This document shows positions 53,221-63,509 of a stretch of 64,000 bases of DNA, piece by piece. Under the pieces are notes generated by a model. The model saw only the letters and a list, made by a program, of their open reading frames with translations. It did not search any database and was not told the origin of the DNA. Positions within the stretch are counted from its first letter, which is position 1. Every line of letters begins with the position of its first letter. Position numbers and translations under genes: made by a program. The stretch lies in contig NZ_JAJAFR010000006.1 of the NCBI RefSeq assembly GCF_020734105.1, forward strand, positions 62,001 to 126,000. The letters run 5' to 3'. Source of the DNA: Alkalihalobacillus deserti (GTDB lineage: Bacteria; Bacillota; Bacilli; Bacillales; Bacillaceae_D).

Positions 53221-54084
53221 ATGATGGAAGAAACAATACAACCTTTAAGTAGAATTTTTTTAGAGCTTGGTCCTTTTAAGATTTACTGGTACGGGGTCTT
53301 GATTGGTTTAGGTGTGTTTATTGGTTATTTAATTGCGACAAAGGAAGCGGTCAAGCACGGGTTCCCGAAAGAAACCTATGCGGATCTGCTTTTGTTCGCC
53401 CTACCAATTTCAATTTTATCAGCAAGATTGTATTATGTGATTTTTAGATGGGAACAGTTTGCGGATGAACCGATTCGGGTCTTTTTTATATGGGAAGGTG
53501 GCCTAGCGATTCACGGCGGGGTAATTGGCGGTATGTTGACGGCTTACTTCTTTTGTAAAAACCGTGGGTACTCGTTTTGGCAAATTGCCGATATTACTGC
53601 GCCGAGTTTAATTTTGGCTCAAGCGATTGGGCGCTGGGGCAATTTTATGAATCAGGAAGTATACGGTGGACCTGTGACAAGAGAATTTTTAGAGGGATTG
53701 ATGTTGCCTGAATTTATTATTAATCAAATGTACATCAACGGAATCTATTATCATCCGACGTTTCTCTATGAATCACTTTGGAACCTACTAGGATTCGCAA
53801 TTTTGATGTATTTACGAAAACTAAACCTAAAACAAGGTGAAATTTTCATGACGTATATGATTTACTATTCAGTAGGACGTTTTGTCCTTGAGATGGTTCG
53901 TCTTGATTACTTACTGATTGGTGGCGTCTTGAAAACAGCTCAGGTTATATCAATTATTGCCATTGTCGCTGCGATTATTTTAATTATCTATCGTCGTATG
54001 CAACCACAGACACTGAGATACTGGGATCCGGCGTTACCGGTTGTTGAAAAGAAAGCTAAAAAAAAGAAGAAAAAGAAAAAATAG
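53221..54084 (+). CDS. lgt: Prolipoprotein diacylglyceryl transferase
   Basis: 287 aa, seven TM helices. The catalytic regions GGLAIHGGVIGGM, IGRWGNFMNQEVYGGP and the late YYSVGRFVLEMVRLD are intact. It transfers diacylglycerol from phosphatidylglycerol to the lipobox Cys of exported lipoproteins (for instance those at 3731 and 34296). The tail is very lysine-rich (KKAKKKKKKKK). RBS GGGGTGA; the second Met is equally possible as start. Confidence 0.97.
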   Translation: MMEETIQPLSRIFLELGPFKIYWYGVLIGLGVFIGYLIATKEAVKHGFPKETYADLLLFALPISILSARLYYVIFRWEQFADEPIRVFFIWEGGLAIHGGVIGGMLTAYFFCKNRGYSFWQIADITAPSLILAQAIGRWGNFMNQEVYGGPVTREFLEGLMLPEFIINQMYINGIYYHPTFLYESLWNLLGFAILMYLRKLNLKQGEIFMTYMIYYSVGRFVLEMVRLDYLLIGGVLKTAQVISIIAIVAAIILIIYRRMQPQTLRYWDPALPVVEKKAKKKKKKKK

Positions 54085-54107
54085 AGACTGTTGAGTGGAG
54101 GGAGAGC

Positions 54108-55064
54108 ATGGGGATGTTAAAACGTGGCCTATTCGTTGGTCTCCAAACAACGTGGACATTGGGGAAAATTATTTTTCCGATTACCCTGATTGTTACCATT
54201 TTAGGTTATACCCCTGTTTTAAACTGGCTTGCAGGAATCTTAGCGCCGGTTATGGGTTGGATTGGATTACCGGGAGAAGCGGCTATTCCGCTTGTGCTAG
54301 GAAATGTGCTTAATTTATACGCTGCGATTGGCGCGATTTTGACGTTAGATTTAACGGTGAAAGAAGTATTTATTTTAGCGGTCATGCTTTCTTTCTCGCA
54401 TAATCTCTTTGTGGAGTCAGCTGTAGCGACAAAAGTGGGCATTCGCATGTCGGTTGTTTTAGTCGTTCGAATCGGTCTTGCCTTGTTCTCGGCTTTTGTG
54501 ATTAACTTGCTCTGGAATGGTGGGCAGGAAACGGCTCAATACGGATTCGTATCAAGTGGAGGTAAGCAACCAGTCATTGACGGCTGGCTTGCGATTGGAT
54601 GGCAAGGTGTCATGAGTGCGTCGCTTGGAATCTTGCAATTAGCGATGATCGTTATTCCGCTCATGATCGTTGTGCAAATTATGAAAGAACGAAATTGGCT
54701 TCAGTACATTTCAAAAGGCATGAGACCATTTACGAAAATGCTTGGTATCAAGGAAAATACATCTACAACGCTCGCATCTGGCTTGTTATTTGGTCTTGCT
54801 TTTGGGGCGGGTGTGATGATTCAAGCAGTAAAGGAAGATGGAGTAGAAAAGAAAGATTTGTATTTGGTCTTTGTTTTCCTAGTTGCCTGTCACGCTGTAG
54901 TGGAAGATACATTAATTTTTATTCCACTAGGGGTTCCGGTTTGGCCGCTGTTAATCATTCGGGTTGTCACAGCTATTTTACTTACGATTGCCATTGCTTA
55001 CGTTTGGAAACAGGTTGAGAAAAAAACAGAGGTAGAGAGAAAGGAAGCCACTTATGAAAATTGA
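54108..55064 (+). CDS. yvoD: Nucleoside-recognition (Gate) membrane protein YvoD
   Basis: 318 aa with about eight hydrophobic helices in two similar halves ([75 protein letters not shown]). The Gate pattern and the location between lgt and ppaX match yvoD. Transport of a nucleoside-like compound is possible but unproven. RBS GGAGGGAGAGC. It overlaps ppaX by 11 bases. Confidence 0.88.
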   Translation: MGMLKRGLFVGLQTTWTLGKIIFPITLIVTILGYTPVLNWLAGILAPVMGWIGLPGEAAIPLVLGNVLNLYAAIGAILTLDLTVKEVFILAVMLSFSHNLFVESAVATKVGIRMSVVLVVRIGLALFSAFVINLLWNGGQETAQYGFVSSGGKQPVIDGWLAIGWQGVMSASLGILQLAMIVIPLMIVVQIMKERNWLQYISKGMRPFTKMLGIKENTSTTLASGLLFGLAFGAGVMIQAVKEDGVEKKDLYLVFVFLVACHAVVEDTLIFIPLGVPVWPLLIIRVVTAILLTIAIAYVWKQVEKKTEVERKEATYEN

Positions 55065-55698
55065 TACACTATTATTTGATCTAGATGGGACTCTTATTAA
55101 TACAAATGAATTAATTATCGCTTCATTTCTGCATACGTTAGAGCAATATCGACCAGGTGAATTTACAAGAGAGCATGTGATTGAATTCATCGGTCCTCCT
55201 TTAATAGATAGCTTTAAAACCGTTGATCCAACACGTGTCGATGAAATGATTCAAGTGTACCGTACGCATAATCATGCAAATCACGATGATCTAGTAACGG
55301 AGTACGAAGGAGTTTATGAAACGATTGAACAGTTGCATGAAAAAGGCTTTAAGTTGGCCATTGTGACAACGAAAATTCGCAAGACCGCTTTAATGGGATT
55401 AAAACTAACTGGCCTAGACAAGTTTTTTGATGTCGTCGTTGGCTTGGATGATGTCGAAAAAGCAAAGCCAGATCCAGAACCGCTTGAAAAAGCGTTAAAG
55501 AGGCTAGGTTCTTCTAAAGAAACGGCGATGATGATTGGCGATAGCCATGCTGATGTATTAGCGGGAAAAAACCTTGGCGTACCAACAGCTGTAGTTGGGT
55601 GGTCAATTAAAGGAGAAGAAAAAATTCGTACATTCGAAGCGGACTATACACTTTCGAATATGCGTGATTTGCTAGCGATTGTTGGGGACCAGTCGTGA
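55054..55698 (+). CDS. ppaX: Pyrophosphatase PpaX (HAD family)
   Basis: 214 aa. HAD motif [13 protein letters not shown], motif II VTTK, motif [14 protein letters not shown] and motif [14 protein letters not shown]. PpaX hydrolyses the pyrophosphate made when HprK dephosphorylates HPr-Ser-P, pulling the reaction; the operon link with hprK supports the assignment. It overlaps both neighbours. Confidence 0.93.
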   Translation: MKIDTLLFDLDGTLINTNELIIASFLHTLEQYRPGEFTREHVIEFIGPPLIDSFKTVDPTRVDEMIQVYRTHNHANHDDLVTEYEGVYETIEQLHEKGFKLAIVTTKIRKTALMGLKLTGLDKFFDVVVGLDDVEKAKPDPEPLEKALKRLGSSKETAMMIGDSHADVLAGKNLGVPTAVVGWSIKGEEKIRTFEADYTLSNMRDLLAIVGDQS

Positions 55699-56177
55699 GT
55701 AGAAAAACAGAGCGATACCCTGTCACAGCAGCAAATTCGCTCTGGCAAATCTACAAAACGGTTCCATTTTGGAAAGTTGTTAAAAACTTCATTGTCATTC
55801 AAATAGCTAGGTACACCCCTTTTATCAGTGTGAAAAATTGGTTGTACCGCACGTTTTTACGGATGAAAGTGGGAGATGAAACGGCCGTTGCTCTCATGGT
55901 GATGATGGACATTATGTTTCCTGAACGAATTTCAATTGGCCGCAACTCAATTATCGGCTACAACACAACGATTTTAGCTCATGAGTACTTGATTAAAGAA
56001 TATCGCTTAGGCGATGTTGTGATTGGAGATGAAGTAATGATTGGTGCCAACACTACAATTCTTCCAGGGGTCACAATTGGTGACGGCGCCATCGTCTCTG
56101 CCGGTACACTCGTACATCGCGATGTTCCAGCCGGAGCGTTCGTCGGTGGAAACCCGATGCAAGTGATACGAGAATAA
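55695..56177 (+). CDS. yvoF: Hexapeptide-repeat acetyltransferase YvoF
   Basis: 160 aa from GTG 55695, overlapping ppaX by 4 bases. The C-terminal half has left-handed beta-helix hexapeptides ([60 protein letters not shown]). The N-terminal part is basic with possible membrane contact. Acceptor is unknown. Last gene of the hprK cluster. Confidence 0.9.
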   Translation: MSRKTERYPVTAANSLWQIYKTVPFWKVVKNFIVIQIARYTPFISVKNWLYRTFLRMKVGDETAVALMVMMDIMFPERISIGRNSIIGYNTTILAHEYLIKEYRLGDVVIGDEVMIGANTTILPGVTIGDGAIVSAGTLVHRDVPAGAFVGGNPMQVIRE

Positions 56178-56184
56178 TGAATAG

Positions 56185-56221
56185 GGTCGCTCAAAGCCTG
56201 AGGCTGGAGCGGCCTTTTTTG
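56185..56221 (+). terminator. Terminator of hprK cluster
   Basis: GGTCGCTC-AGCC / GGCT-GAGCGGCC type hairpin followed by six T. Confidence 0.75.
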
Positions 56222-56254
56222 CGGTTTCGAGACAGAAGGACTAGCATGAGGTGT

Positions 56255-56546
56255 GGTCGAAATCGGAGAAAGAGTTGATGGAAAGAGAGTGAGAGTTGCC
56301 GGAAAGAGAGCGGAAGTTGCCGGAAAGAGAGCGGAATTCGCCGGAAAAAGAGGAGTTGCCGGAAAGAGAGCGGAAGTTGCCGGAAAAGGAGGGAAGGTCG
56401 CCGGAAAAGGAGCGGAAGTTGCCGGAAAAGGAGGGAAAGTTGCCGAAAAGAGAGCAGAAGTCGCCGGAAAGAGAGCAAGAGTCGCAGAAAAAAGATAAAA
56501 AGTTGTCGAAAAGCAAAACAAAGTCGACGGAAAAATTCAAGGAAGT
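56255..56546. repeat. Minisatellite, 21-bp units (about 14)
   Basis: Tandem units of the type TGCCGGAAAGAGAGCGGAAGT; all are 21 bases except one of 18 at about 56339-56356, and the outer ones are worn. Because 21 is a multiple of three, several frames on both strands stay open (for example 7-aa repeats VAGKRAE on the plus strand). None has an RBS or a start of normal kind. The purine bias on the plus strand is extreme. Confidence 0.8.
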
Positions 56547-56739
56547 AAATCGAAGCAAGAAACTAGCCACTAATCGATCTGAGAGAACAAAAAGCCGTAA
56601 GCGGGACTCGGGAATCTGTGTATAAGTCGGACTTATCCACAAAATATCCACATAAAAGGCAGTTATACACAGGAAAAAGTGAATGATTACTTGAATTTTT
56701 ATTTTCTGACTCAATTGTGTGAAAACTAGCGCAAAACGG

Positions 56740-56768
56740 TTGACGATGATCTTACCTCGATGTAAACT
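56740..56768 (+). promoter_or_regulatory. SigA-type promoter of the his operon
   Basis: TTGACG (56740-56745), a 17-base spacer and TAAACT (56763-56768). This leaves a leader of about 180 bases before hisZ. Confidence 0.6.
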
Positions 56769-56886
56769 ATAAACATACTTTATCTTATTAGCACATTAGC
56801 GAACTAAAGCAAAGCTTTCACAAAGAAAAAAACAGGTATTTTGACAAAAAAAGCGAATGATAGGAAAGATAGAAAAAGAGGACTAG

Positions 56887-56928
56887 AAGTTGTCATAAAG
56901 ACAACTTGGGGATCTGCAACAAGCAGAT
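56887..56928 (+). promoter_or_regulatory. Twin hairpins in the his leader
   Basis: Two perfect hairpins follow one another: AAGTTGTC / GACAACTT (56887-56907, loop ATAAA) and ATCTGC / GCAGAT (56912-56928, loop AACAA). They end 28 bases before the hisZ start. No T run follows and no T-box consensus is seen. They may bind a regulator or affect translation. Confidence 0.55.
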
Positions 56929-56956
56929 AACGGAGATCATGAAGGAGTGACAGTCA

Positions 56957-58129
56957 GTGTCTAAGCCATTTATGTTTGAAAAACCGCTTGGAATGCGGGA
57001 TACATTGCCAGAAATGTATGAGATGAAAAAGCAAGTTAGAGAACAAGTAGAAGAGGAAATGTCTGGTTGGGGTTATCAAATGATTGAAACACCCACGTTG
57101 GAGTATTACGAAACAGTCGGTTTAGCATCGGCTATTTTGGATCAGCAACTATTTAAGCTTCTAGATCAACAAGGAAATACATTGGTTCTTCGTCCGGATA
57201 TGACGGCGCCGATTGCACGACTTGTGGCATCAAGCATGAAAGGTGAGTCATACCCTTTAAGACTTTCCTATCAATCAAATGTGTACCGTGCGCAACAGCA
57301 TGAGGGTGGAAAGCCTGCTGAGTTTGAGCAAATCGGGGTTGAACTGATTGGCGACGGTACGGTGAGTGCGGATGGAGAAGTGATCGCACTGATGGTGTCT
57401 GCTTTAAAACGCTCAGGTCTATCAAACTTCAAAATTGCAATCGGGCATATCGGTTATGTGAATGCGTTATTAAATGATATCGTCGGCGAGCGGGCAGATG
57501 CGCTCAGACGCTTTTTATATGAAAAAAATTATGTGGGGTTCCGTGAGCATGTGAAAAACTTACCACTGTCTTCTATTGATAAAGGCCGACTACTTGGTCT
57601 TCTCAAACTACGCGGTGGGAAACAAACATTAACAGAAGCAGCTAAGCTTGTTCAAAATGAGCAAGGCACAAAAGCACTTGCAGAACTTGAAGAGCTATGG
57701 CAAGTGTTAGAAAGCTATGGCATCGAAGAGTACGTGAAGCTCGATCTTAATCTCGTTTTGCATATGAGCTATTATACGGGAGCTGTTTTTGAAGGTTACG
57801 GCAGCAACCTCGGTGTACCTCTTTGTAGTGGGGGGCGTTATGATGAGCTACTTGGGAAATTTGAGCGACCTGGCCAAGCGACTGGATTCGGCCTAAGGTT
57901 AGACCTTCTTGTCGAAGCGATTGGAGAAAAAGCAAGTAAACGTAAGAAAACCTGTATCATTTTCAGCAAAGAAAGACGAGCTGAGGCATTTCAAGAGGCT
58001 ATCAGCTTAAGAGAAGCGGGAGAAGCCGTGGTGGTACAAGATATCGCTGGAGTGTCCGATGTTGACGGCATGTCAGAGCAATTTACTGATGTTTACTATT
58101 TCATTGGGCAGAAGAAAGGAGAGGCGTAA
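56957..58129 (+). CDS. hisZ: ATP phosphoribosyltransferase regulatory subunit HisZ
   Basis: 390 aa from GTG 56957 (AAGGAGTGAC RBS). Class II histidyl-tRNA synthetase-like: [43 protein letters not shown] (motif 2) and [20 protein letters not shown] (motif 3). It lacks the anticodon domain of a true HisRS. It pairs with the short HisG to form the active enzyme and allows histidine feedback. First gene of the his operon. Confidence 0.95.
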   Translation: MSKPFMFEKPLGMRDTLPEMYEMKKQVREQVEEEMSGWGYQMIETPTLEYYETVGLASAILDQQLFKLLDQQGNTLVLRPDMTAPIARLVASSMKGESYPLRLSYQSNVYRAQQHEGGKPAEFEQIGVELIGDGTVSADGEVIALMVSALKRSGLSNFKIAIGHIGYVNALLNDIVGERADALRRFLYEKNYVGFREHVKNLPLSSIDKGRLLGLLKLRGGKQTLTEAAKLVQNEQGTKALAELEELWQVLESYGIEEYVKLDLNLVLHMSYYTGAVFEGYGSNLGVPLCSGGRYDELLGKFERPGQATGFGLRLDLLVEAIGEKASKRKKTCIIFSKERRAEAFQEAISLREAGEAVVVQDIAGVSDVDGMSEQFTDVYYFIGQKKGEA

Positions 58130-58130
58130 C

Positions 58131-58769
58131 ATGAAGGATTGGTTAACGGTTGCGATGCCGAAAGGGCGAATTTTTGAAGAAGCGTTAGAATTATTGCGTA
58201 AGGCTGGTTATAACTTGCCGGCTGAGTTTGATGATTCGCGCAAGTTAATTATCGATGTACCAGAAGAAAAGATGCGCTTCATCCTAGCGAAGCCAATGGA
58301 TGTACCGACATATGTCGAACACGGGGTTGCGGATGTCGGGGTCGCTGGTAAGGATACGATGATCGAGGAAGAGCGCGTTGTGTATGAAGTGCTTGATTTA
58401 AAGATTAGTGAGTGCTACTTAGCGGTTGCCGGCTTGCCGGGTTATGAAAAAAAAGACATCAACCCGAAAGTCGCTTCGAAATATCCAAACCTTGCGACAC
58501 AGTATTTTAAAGAGCAGGGTGAGCAAGTTGAGATTATCAAATTAAATGGATCGATTGAGCTCGCGCCATTAATCGGATTGGCTGATCGAATTGTCGATAT
58601 TGTTTCAACAGGGCGCACATTAAAAGAAAATGGGCTAGTGGAACTTGAAACGATTGTACCGATTACATCACGCTTAATCGTCAATCCAGTTAGCTATCGC
58701 ATGCAAGATGAGCGGATTGACCAAATGGTTGAACGGTTATCTCTTGTAATCGAGGGGGAAGAAGCATGA
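58131..58769 (+). CDS. hisG: ATP phosphoribosyltransferase, short form
   Basis: 212 aa from ATG 58131 (GAAAGGAGAGGCG RBS). [27 protein letters not shown] and the PRPP loop [18 protein letters not shown] are present. It has no C-terminal ACT-like domain, so it is the short type that needs HisZ. First committed step: ATP + PRPP to phosphoribosyl-ATP. It overlaps hisD by 4 bases. Confidence 0.97.
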   Translation: MKDWLTVAMPKGRIFEEALELLRKAGYNLPAEFDDSRKLIIDVPEEKMRFILAKPMDVPTYVEHGVADVGVAGKDTMIEEERVVYEVLDLKISECYLAVAGLPGYEKKDINPKVASKYPNLATQYFKEQGEQVEIIKLNGSIELAPLIGLADRIVDIVSTGRTLKENGLVELETIVPITSRLIVNPVSYRMQDERIDQMVERLSLVIEGEEA

Positions 58770-60037
58770 AAATAGTTCCCGTCACAGCCAATGTGAGTTT
58801 AACAAGAGACCTCGACACCGGGACAGAGGCGCAGCGTGCGGCCGTTGAAGCGATCATCCAACAAGTAAGAGAAAATGGCGATCAGGCTGTTCGTGCATAT
58901 ACGAAAAAATTTGATGGTGCTGAGCTAACCAATTTTCGTGTAACAGAACAAGAATTAAAAGGTGCCTATGCAGAGATCAACGAAGATCTCCTCCTAGCCC
59001 TAAGAGAGGCGACCGACAATATCCGCGACTTTCACGAACGTCAAAAACGCCAATCGTGGCTAACAACGAAAGAAGACGGAACGATCCTCGGTCAGAAAAT
59101 TACCGCACTAGACTCAGTCGGTGTCTATGTACCAGGCGGAAAAGCAGCGTACCCGTCTTCCATCATGATGAACGTCATCCCGGCACAAGTAGCAGGAGTG
59201 AAGCGGATTGTGATGGTCTCACCAGCTGGCGCGGACGGAAACCTTCCTGCGAGTGTGCTGGTAACAGCAAGTGAACTCGGAGTGAAGGAAATCTATAAAG
59301 TTGGTGGCGCTCAAGCGGTTGCTGCTCTTGCTTATGGAACGGAATCAATAAAAGCCGTTGATAAAATTACAGGACCAGGAAACATCTATGTCGCTCTTGC
59401 GAAAAGAGCGGTGTTTGGCAAGGTGGATATCGATATGATTGCTGGACCGAGTGAAATCGTTGTGTTAGCAGATGAAAAAGCTGATCCGCGTTTTATCGCA
59501 GCCGATTTGCTTTCGCAAGCTGAGCATGATGAGCAAGCCTCAGCAGTTCTTGTGACAACATCAACGTATCTAGCAGAGCAAGTCGCAACAGAAGTAGAAC
59601 AGCAAGTAGCGACACTCCCGAAAAAAGCGATAGCTGAGGCGTCGATCCGAGATTATGGCGTCATTTATGTCGCTCGTGATCTTGTTGAAGCGATTGATGT
59701 CGTCAATCAGCTCGCACCCGAGCACCTTGAAATTTTAACAGAAGAACCGATGAATCTAATCGGGAAAATTCGCCACGCGGGAGCCATTTTCGTTGGACCT
59801 TACAGCTCAGAGCCGGTTGGTGATTACTTTGCCGGGCCGAATCATGTTCTGCCGACAAACGGAACTGCACGTTTTTCAAGTCCACTGAATGTTGATGATT
59901 TCATCAAAAAATCGAGCATTATTTCTTATAGCAAGCAAGCATTAGAAGAGAATGGTCAGAAAATTTCAGCACTAGCTCGCTTAGAAGGCTTAGAAGCTCA
60001 CGCACGAGCAATTGATATCAGGTTGGAGGATAAATAA
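58766..60037 (+). CDS. hisD: Histidinol dehydrogenase
   Basis: 423 aa. [59 protein letters not shown] and [13 protein letters not shown] are the NAD- and zinc-binding signatures. It oxidises histidinol to histidine in the last two steps. The start overlaps the hisG stop (ATGA). Confidence 0.98.
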   Translation: MKIVPVTANVSLTRDLDTGTEAQRAAVEAIIQQVRENGDQAVRAYTKKFDGAELTNFRVTEQELKGAYAEINEDLLLALREATDNIRDFHERQKRQSWLTTKEDGTILGQKITALDSVGVYVPGGKAAYPSSIMMNVIPAQVAGVKRIVMVSPAGADGNLPASVLVTASELGVKEIYKVGGAQAVAALAYGTESIKAVDKITGPGNIYVALAKRAVFGKVDIDMIAGPSEIVVLADEKADPRFIAADLLSQAEHDEQASAVLVTTSTYLAEQVATEVEQQVATLPKKAIAEASIRDYGVIYVARDLVEAIDVVNQLAPEHLEILTEEPMNLIGKIRHAGAIFVGPYSSEPVGDYFAGPNHVLPTNGTARFSSPLNVDDFIKKSSIISYSKQALEENGQKISALARLEGLEAHARAIDIRLEDK

Positions 60038-60038
60038 G

Positions 60039-60629
60039 ATGACGGAAAGACGCGCACAAATTGAACGACTCACAGGTGAAACACAAATTAAACTAGATTT
60101 TACGATCGATGGAGAAGGAAAATCAGAGTTGGAAACAGGTGTCCCTTTTTTAACGCATATGCTTGATCTTTTTACGAAGCATGGTCACTTTAATTTACAA
60201 GTGGACGCAAATGGTGATACCGAAGTTGATGATCATCACACGACTGAAGACATCGGAATTTGTCTAGGACATGTGTTAAAAGAAGCATTAGGAGATAAAA
60301 AAGGAATTCGCCGCTACGGAAATGCGTTTGTACCAATGGATGAAACGTTAGCGCAAGTCGTTGTTGATTTAAGCAACCGTCCACATCTGGAGTTCCGTGC
60401 TGAATTTCCAAGTCAAAAGGTTGGGACGTTTGATGTTGAGCTTGTCCATGAATTTATGTGGAAACTTGCACTTGAGGCACGAATGAACCTTCATATTATC
60501 GTTCACTATGGTCAGAACACGCACCATATGATTGAAGCAGTGTTTAAAGCACTAGCGCGTGCGCTTGACGAAGCAACAAGTATCGATGAGCGGGTAAAAG
60601 GGGTCCCGTCTACGAAAGGGATGTTGTAG
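60039..60629 (+). CDS. hisB: Imidazoleglycerol-phosphate dehydratase
   Basis: 196 aa from ATG 60039 (GGAGG RBS inside hisD). The metal-binding repeats [14 protein letters not shown] and [16 protein letters not shown], plus [13 protein letters not shown], are intact. Monofunctional, as usual for Firmicutes. One base separates it from the hisD stop. Confidence 0.98.
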   Translation: MTERRAQIERLTGETQIKLDFTIDGEGKSELETGVPFLTHMLDLFTKHGHFNLQVDANGDTEVDDHHTTEDIGICLGHVLKEALGDKKGIRRYGNAFVPMDETLAQVVVDLSNRPHLEFRAEFPSQKVGTFDVELVHEFMWKLALEARMNLHIIVHYGQNTHHMIEAVFKALARALDEATSIDERVKGVPSTKGML

Positions 60630-60630
60630 A

Positions 60631-61275
60631 ATGATTGGCATTGTTGATTACGGGATGGGCAACTTGCACAGTGTGAGTAAAGCATTAGAGCGCTTAGAAT
60701 TAGAGTATATGTTAACAGATGATATCGAGCAGTTAAAACAAGCAGATGGACTTTTGCTTCCAGGTGTTGGAGCTTTTCCTGATGCGATGAAAACATTAAA
60801 TGAAATGGGCATGAGCGACTTTTTGCGAGAGTGGGCAGCAGAAGGCAAGCCGCTACTTGGCATTTGTTTAGGGATGCAGCTTTTGTTTGAAGAAAGCAGC
60901 GAGCATGGTGACACAGAAGGTTTAGCTTTATTGCCAGGGCGAGTGGAGCGTTTTGCCGGGCATGATGCGAGTGGCGCCATGTACAAGGTTCCTCACATGG
61001 GCTGGAATAAGCTTTCGTTCAGACAACCTGAGAACCGCCTTTTAAAAGATGTCGAAGAAGGTCATGTGTATTTTGTTCATTCATATGTTGTCAAAACAGA
61101 AGCTGAAGAAGTCTTACTTGCAACGAGTGACTATGATGTAACAGTGCCGGCTGTCGTCGGACGTGGCAATGTACTTGGTACCCAGTTCCATCCAGAAAAA
61201 AGCAGCCATGTCGGAATGGCGATTCTTCGTAATTTCGGGGAGCTTGTCACACAAGGAGGAGAAACAAGTGAGTAA
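60631..61275 (+). CDS. hisH: Imidazole glycerol phosphate synthase, glutaminase subunit
   Basis: 214 aa. Class I glutamine amidotransferase: [16 protein letters not shown], oxyanion [10 protein letters not shown], nucleophile Cys in [11 protein letters not shown], and the His-Glu pair in [10 protein letters not shown]. It supplies ammonia to HisF. It overlaps hisA by 8 bases. Confidence 0.98.
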   Translation: MIGIVDYGMGNLHSVSKALERLELEYMLTDDIEQLKQADGLLLPGVGAFPDAMKTLNEMGMSDFLREWAAEGKPLLGICLGMQLLFEESSEHGDTEGLALLPGRVERFAGHDASGAMYKVPHMGWNKLSFRQPENRLLKDVEEGHVYFVHSYVVKTEAEEVLLATSDYDVTVPAVVGRGNVLGTQFHPEKSSHVGMAILRNFGELVTQGGETSE

Positions 61276-62002
61276 TTTTGTTATTTATCCAGCGATTGAT
61301 ATGAGAGACGGCAAGTGTGTCCGTCTTGTTCAAGGAGATTATGATCAAGAAACGGTTTATGGGGATTCTCCGTTTGATATGGCAAAAGTGTTTGCTGATG
61401 CTGGAGCTGAGTGGATTCACATGGTTGATTTAGACGGAGCAAAAGCAAAAAAACGTGTGAATCATGAGCATGTGCTTCGTGTTGCAAAAGAGTTGAACGC
61501 GAAAGTGCAAGTTGGCGGAGGGATTCGGACAGCCGAAGATGTTGCGTTTTATCTTGATCAAGGAGTAGACCGTGTTATCCTTGGAAGTGTTGCTGTGAAC
61601 AACCCAATTTTTACAAAAGAAATGTTAGCTACATATGGCGGAGAGCGGATTGCAATCGGTCTAGATGCTCGTGATGGGTTTGTTGCAACAGAAGGATGGC
61701 TTGAGACATCTTCTGTAAAAGCAGAAACGCTGGCACAGGAACTCGCTCGTCACGGAGCAGAGGTGTTTATTTTCACCGATATCTCTCGCGATGGCATGCT
61801 TTCAGGCCCGAACACCGAAGCGATTACCAGTTTAGCAGAAGCGACAGGCAAGCAAGTGATTGCTTCTGGCGGAGTGAGTTCTTTAGCAGACTTAACCGAA
61901 CTTCGTGAACGTAAAAATCGTGGTGTGAGTGGCGCAATCGTTGGCAAAGCTCTTTATACGAATCAGTTTACATTAGAAGAAGCCCTGCAAGGAGGCGAGT
62001 AA
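61268..62002 (+). CDS. hisA: ProFAR isomerase HisA
   Basis: 244 aa from GTG 61268, which has AAGGAGGA 7 bases upstream and gives the normal N-terminus [20 protein letters not shown]. Both phosphate-binding halves ([24 protein letters not shown]) and the catalytic Asp residues ([19 protein letters not shown]) are present. Upstream in-frame ATG codons lie inside hisH and have no RBS. Confidence 0.97.
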   Translation: MSNFVIYPAIDMRDGKCVRLVQGDYDQETVYGDSPFDMAKVFADAGAEWIHMVDLDGAKAKKRVNHEHVLRVAKELNAKVQVGGGIRTAEDVAFYLDQGVDRVILGSVAVNNPIFTKEMLATYGGERIAIGLDARDGFVATEGWLETSSVKAETLAQELARHGAEVFIFTDISRDGMLSGPNTEAITSLAEATGKQVIASGGVSSLADLTELRERKNRGVSGAIVGKALYTNQFTLEEALQGGE

Positions 62003-62761
62003 ATGTTAACAAAACGAATCGTGCCTTGCTTGGATGTTAAAGATGGACGTGTCGTAAAAGGCGTTCAATTTGTGGATTTACGTGATGCTGGTGATCCGGT
62101 TGAGCTTGCCGCGTTTTATGATGAACAAGGAGCGGACGAGCTTGTCTTTTTAGATATATCCGCTTCACATGAAGGCCGTGAAACGATGGTAGAAGTCATC
62201 GAGCAAGTGGCAGGTACGCTCTCGATCCCTTTTACCGTTGGTGGGGGAATCAACGCACTTGAAGATATGAAACGTGTTTTACGTGCTGGAGCTGATAAAG
62301 TTTCACTGAACACGGCTGCAGTAAATCGTCCTGAGCTTATTAAAGAAGGTGCTGATTTCTTCGGTTCCCAGTGTATTGTTGTGGCGATTGATGCGAAGTA
62401 CGACGAAGAGTTAGGTTCGTGGCGCATTTATACACATGGCGGACGAAAGGCAACCGACTGGGAAGTAACAGCGTGGGCGAAGGAAGCGGTTCGTCTTGGA
62501 GCTGGAGAAATTTTATTAACGAGTATGGATCAAGACGGAGCGAAGACAGGCTTTGATCTTCCTTTAACAAAAGCTGTCAATGCCGCAGTTACGGTACCGG
62601 TGATTGCTTCTGGCGGTGCTGGTAAGAAAGAAGATTTTGCTGATGTGTTTGAGGAAGCAAAAGCAGATGCAGCACTTGCCGCATCGATTTTTCATTATAA
62701 AGAAACATCGGTTGCAGAAGTGAAGACGTATTTAATAGAAAAGGGTGTGGCTGTACGATGA
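62003..62761 (+). CDS. hisF: Imidazole glycerol phosphate synthase, cyclase subunit
   Basis: 252 aa. (beta-alpha)8 barrel with [18 protein letters not shown] (catalytic Asp), [28 protein letters not shown] (second catalytic Asp) and [13 protein letters not shown]. Starts right after the hisA stop and overlaps hisI by 4 bases. Confidence 0.98.
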   Translation: MLTKRIVPCLDVKDGRVVKGVQFVDLRDAGDPVELAAFYDEQGADELVFLDISASHEGRETMVEVIEQVAGTLSIPFTVGGGINALEDMKRVLRAGADKVSLNTAAVNRPELIKEGADFFGSQCIVVAIDAKYDEELGSWRIYTHGGRKATDWEVTAWAKEAVRLGAGEILLTSMDQDGAKTGFDLPLTKAVNAAVTVPVIASGGAGKKEDFADVFEEAKADAALAASIFHYKETSVAEVKTYLIEKGVAVR

Positions 62762-63384
62762 CGGTTGAAAACATTACATTTGATCAAAACGGACTCGTTC
62801 CTGCGATCGTTCAAGATGCAGTGAGCAAGGAAGTGTTGACGTTAGCTTATATGAACAAAGAATCACTTGAAAAATCGCTTGAAACAAGAGAGACATGGTT
62901 CTATTCGCGTTCGCGCCAAGAGCTTTGGCATAAAGGAGCAACGTCTGGAAACACCCAGCAAATTATTGATATGCGCTATGATTGCGATGCCGATTCGCTC
63001 GTTGTATTAGTCGTACCAGCTGGCCCTGCTTGTCACAAAGGCGCGTATACGTGCTTTGCTGACTCACTTTTCGATGCAGAACCAGTACGAACGAATCCGA
63101 CTCGTTTTGCGATCCTCGATGAGCTTGAGCAAGTCATTGCGCAAAGAGAAGCGGAAATGCCAGAAGGTGCTTATACGACGTATCTTTTTGAAAAAGGTGT
63201 CGATAAAATTTTGAAAAAAGTCGGTGAAGAAGCCGGTGAAGTGATAATTGCTGCGAAAAACCGTGACCCAGAAGAATTAAAATGGGAAGTGGCCGATCTG
63301 TTTTATCATGTATTGGTTCTCCTTCGTGAGCAAAAGTTGCCACTTGATGAAGTGCTGGCTGTTCTTCAGGAACGACATAAATAA
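62758..63384 (+). CDS. hisI: Bifunctional phosphoribosyl-AMP cyclohydrolase / phosphoribosyl-ATP pyrophosphatase
   Basis: 208 aa, HisIE fusion. N-terminal HisI domain: [31 protein letters not shown] and the metal-binding [11 protein letters not shown] and CHKGAYTC. C-terminal HisE domain (about 110-205): [20 protein letters not shown] and [12 protein letters not shown]. Catalyses steps 2 and 3 of the pathway. Last gene of the operon, with a terminator after it. Confidence 0.97.
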   Translation: MTVENITFDQNGLVPAIVQDAVSKEVLTLAYMNKESLEKSLETRETWFYSRSRQELWHKGATSGNTQQIIDMRYDCDADSLVVLVVPAGPACHKGAYTCFADSLFDAEPVRTNPTRFAILDELEQVIAQREAEMPEGAYTTYLFEKGVDKILKKVGEEAGEVIIAAKNRDPEELKWEVADLFYHVLVLLREQKLPLDEVLAVLQERHK

Positions 63385-63396
63385 GGAAGAAAGAAT

Positions 63397-63427
63397 GCCT
63401 CTCTGGAAAAAACAGGGAGGTGTTTTT
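63397..63427 (+). terminator. Terminator of the his operon
   Basis: CCTCTCTG / CAGGGAGG hairpin (one wobble) followed by TGTTTTT. Confidence 0.75.
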
Positions 63428-63509
63428 ACATGTGAAAACAATAGCCCTTTTTTGCTAAAATGTTGTATACTGAAAGGTATGAATGAGAAGCTGGAGGGAA
63501 CGAAACTTC

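Noticed and set aside
56191..56714. Several overlapping repetitive ORFs on both strands
   Set aside because: All arise from the 21-bp minisatellite; none has an RBS and amino acid content is that of a translated simple repeat.
56769..56956. T-box leader upstream of hisZ
   Set aside because: I find no T-box consensus (AGGGTGGNACCGCG type) and no terminator/antiterminator pair with a T run.
61163..61267. Extended N-terminus for hisA
   Set aside because: It lies entirely within hisH; GTG 61268 has an RBS and gives the family N-terminus.
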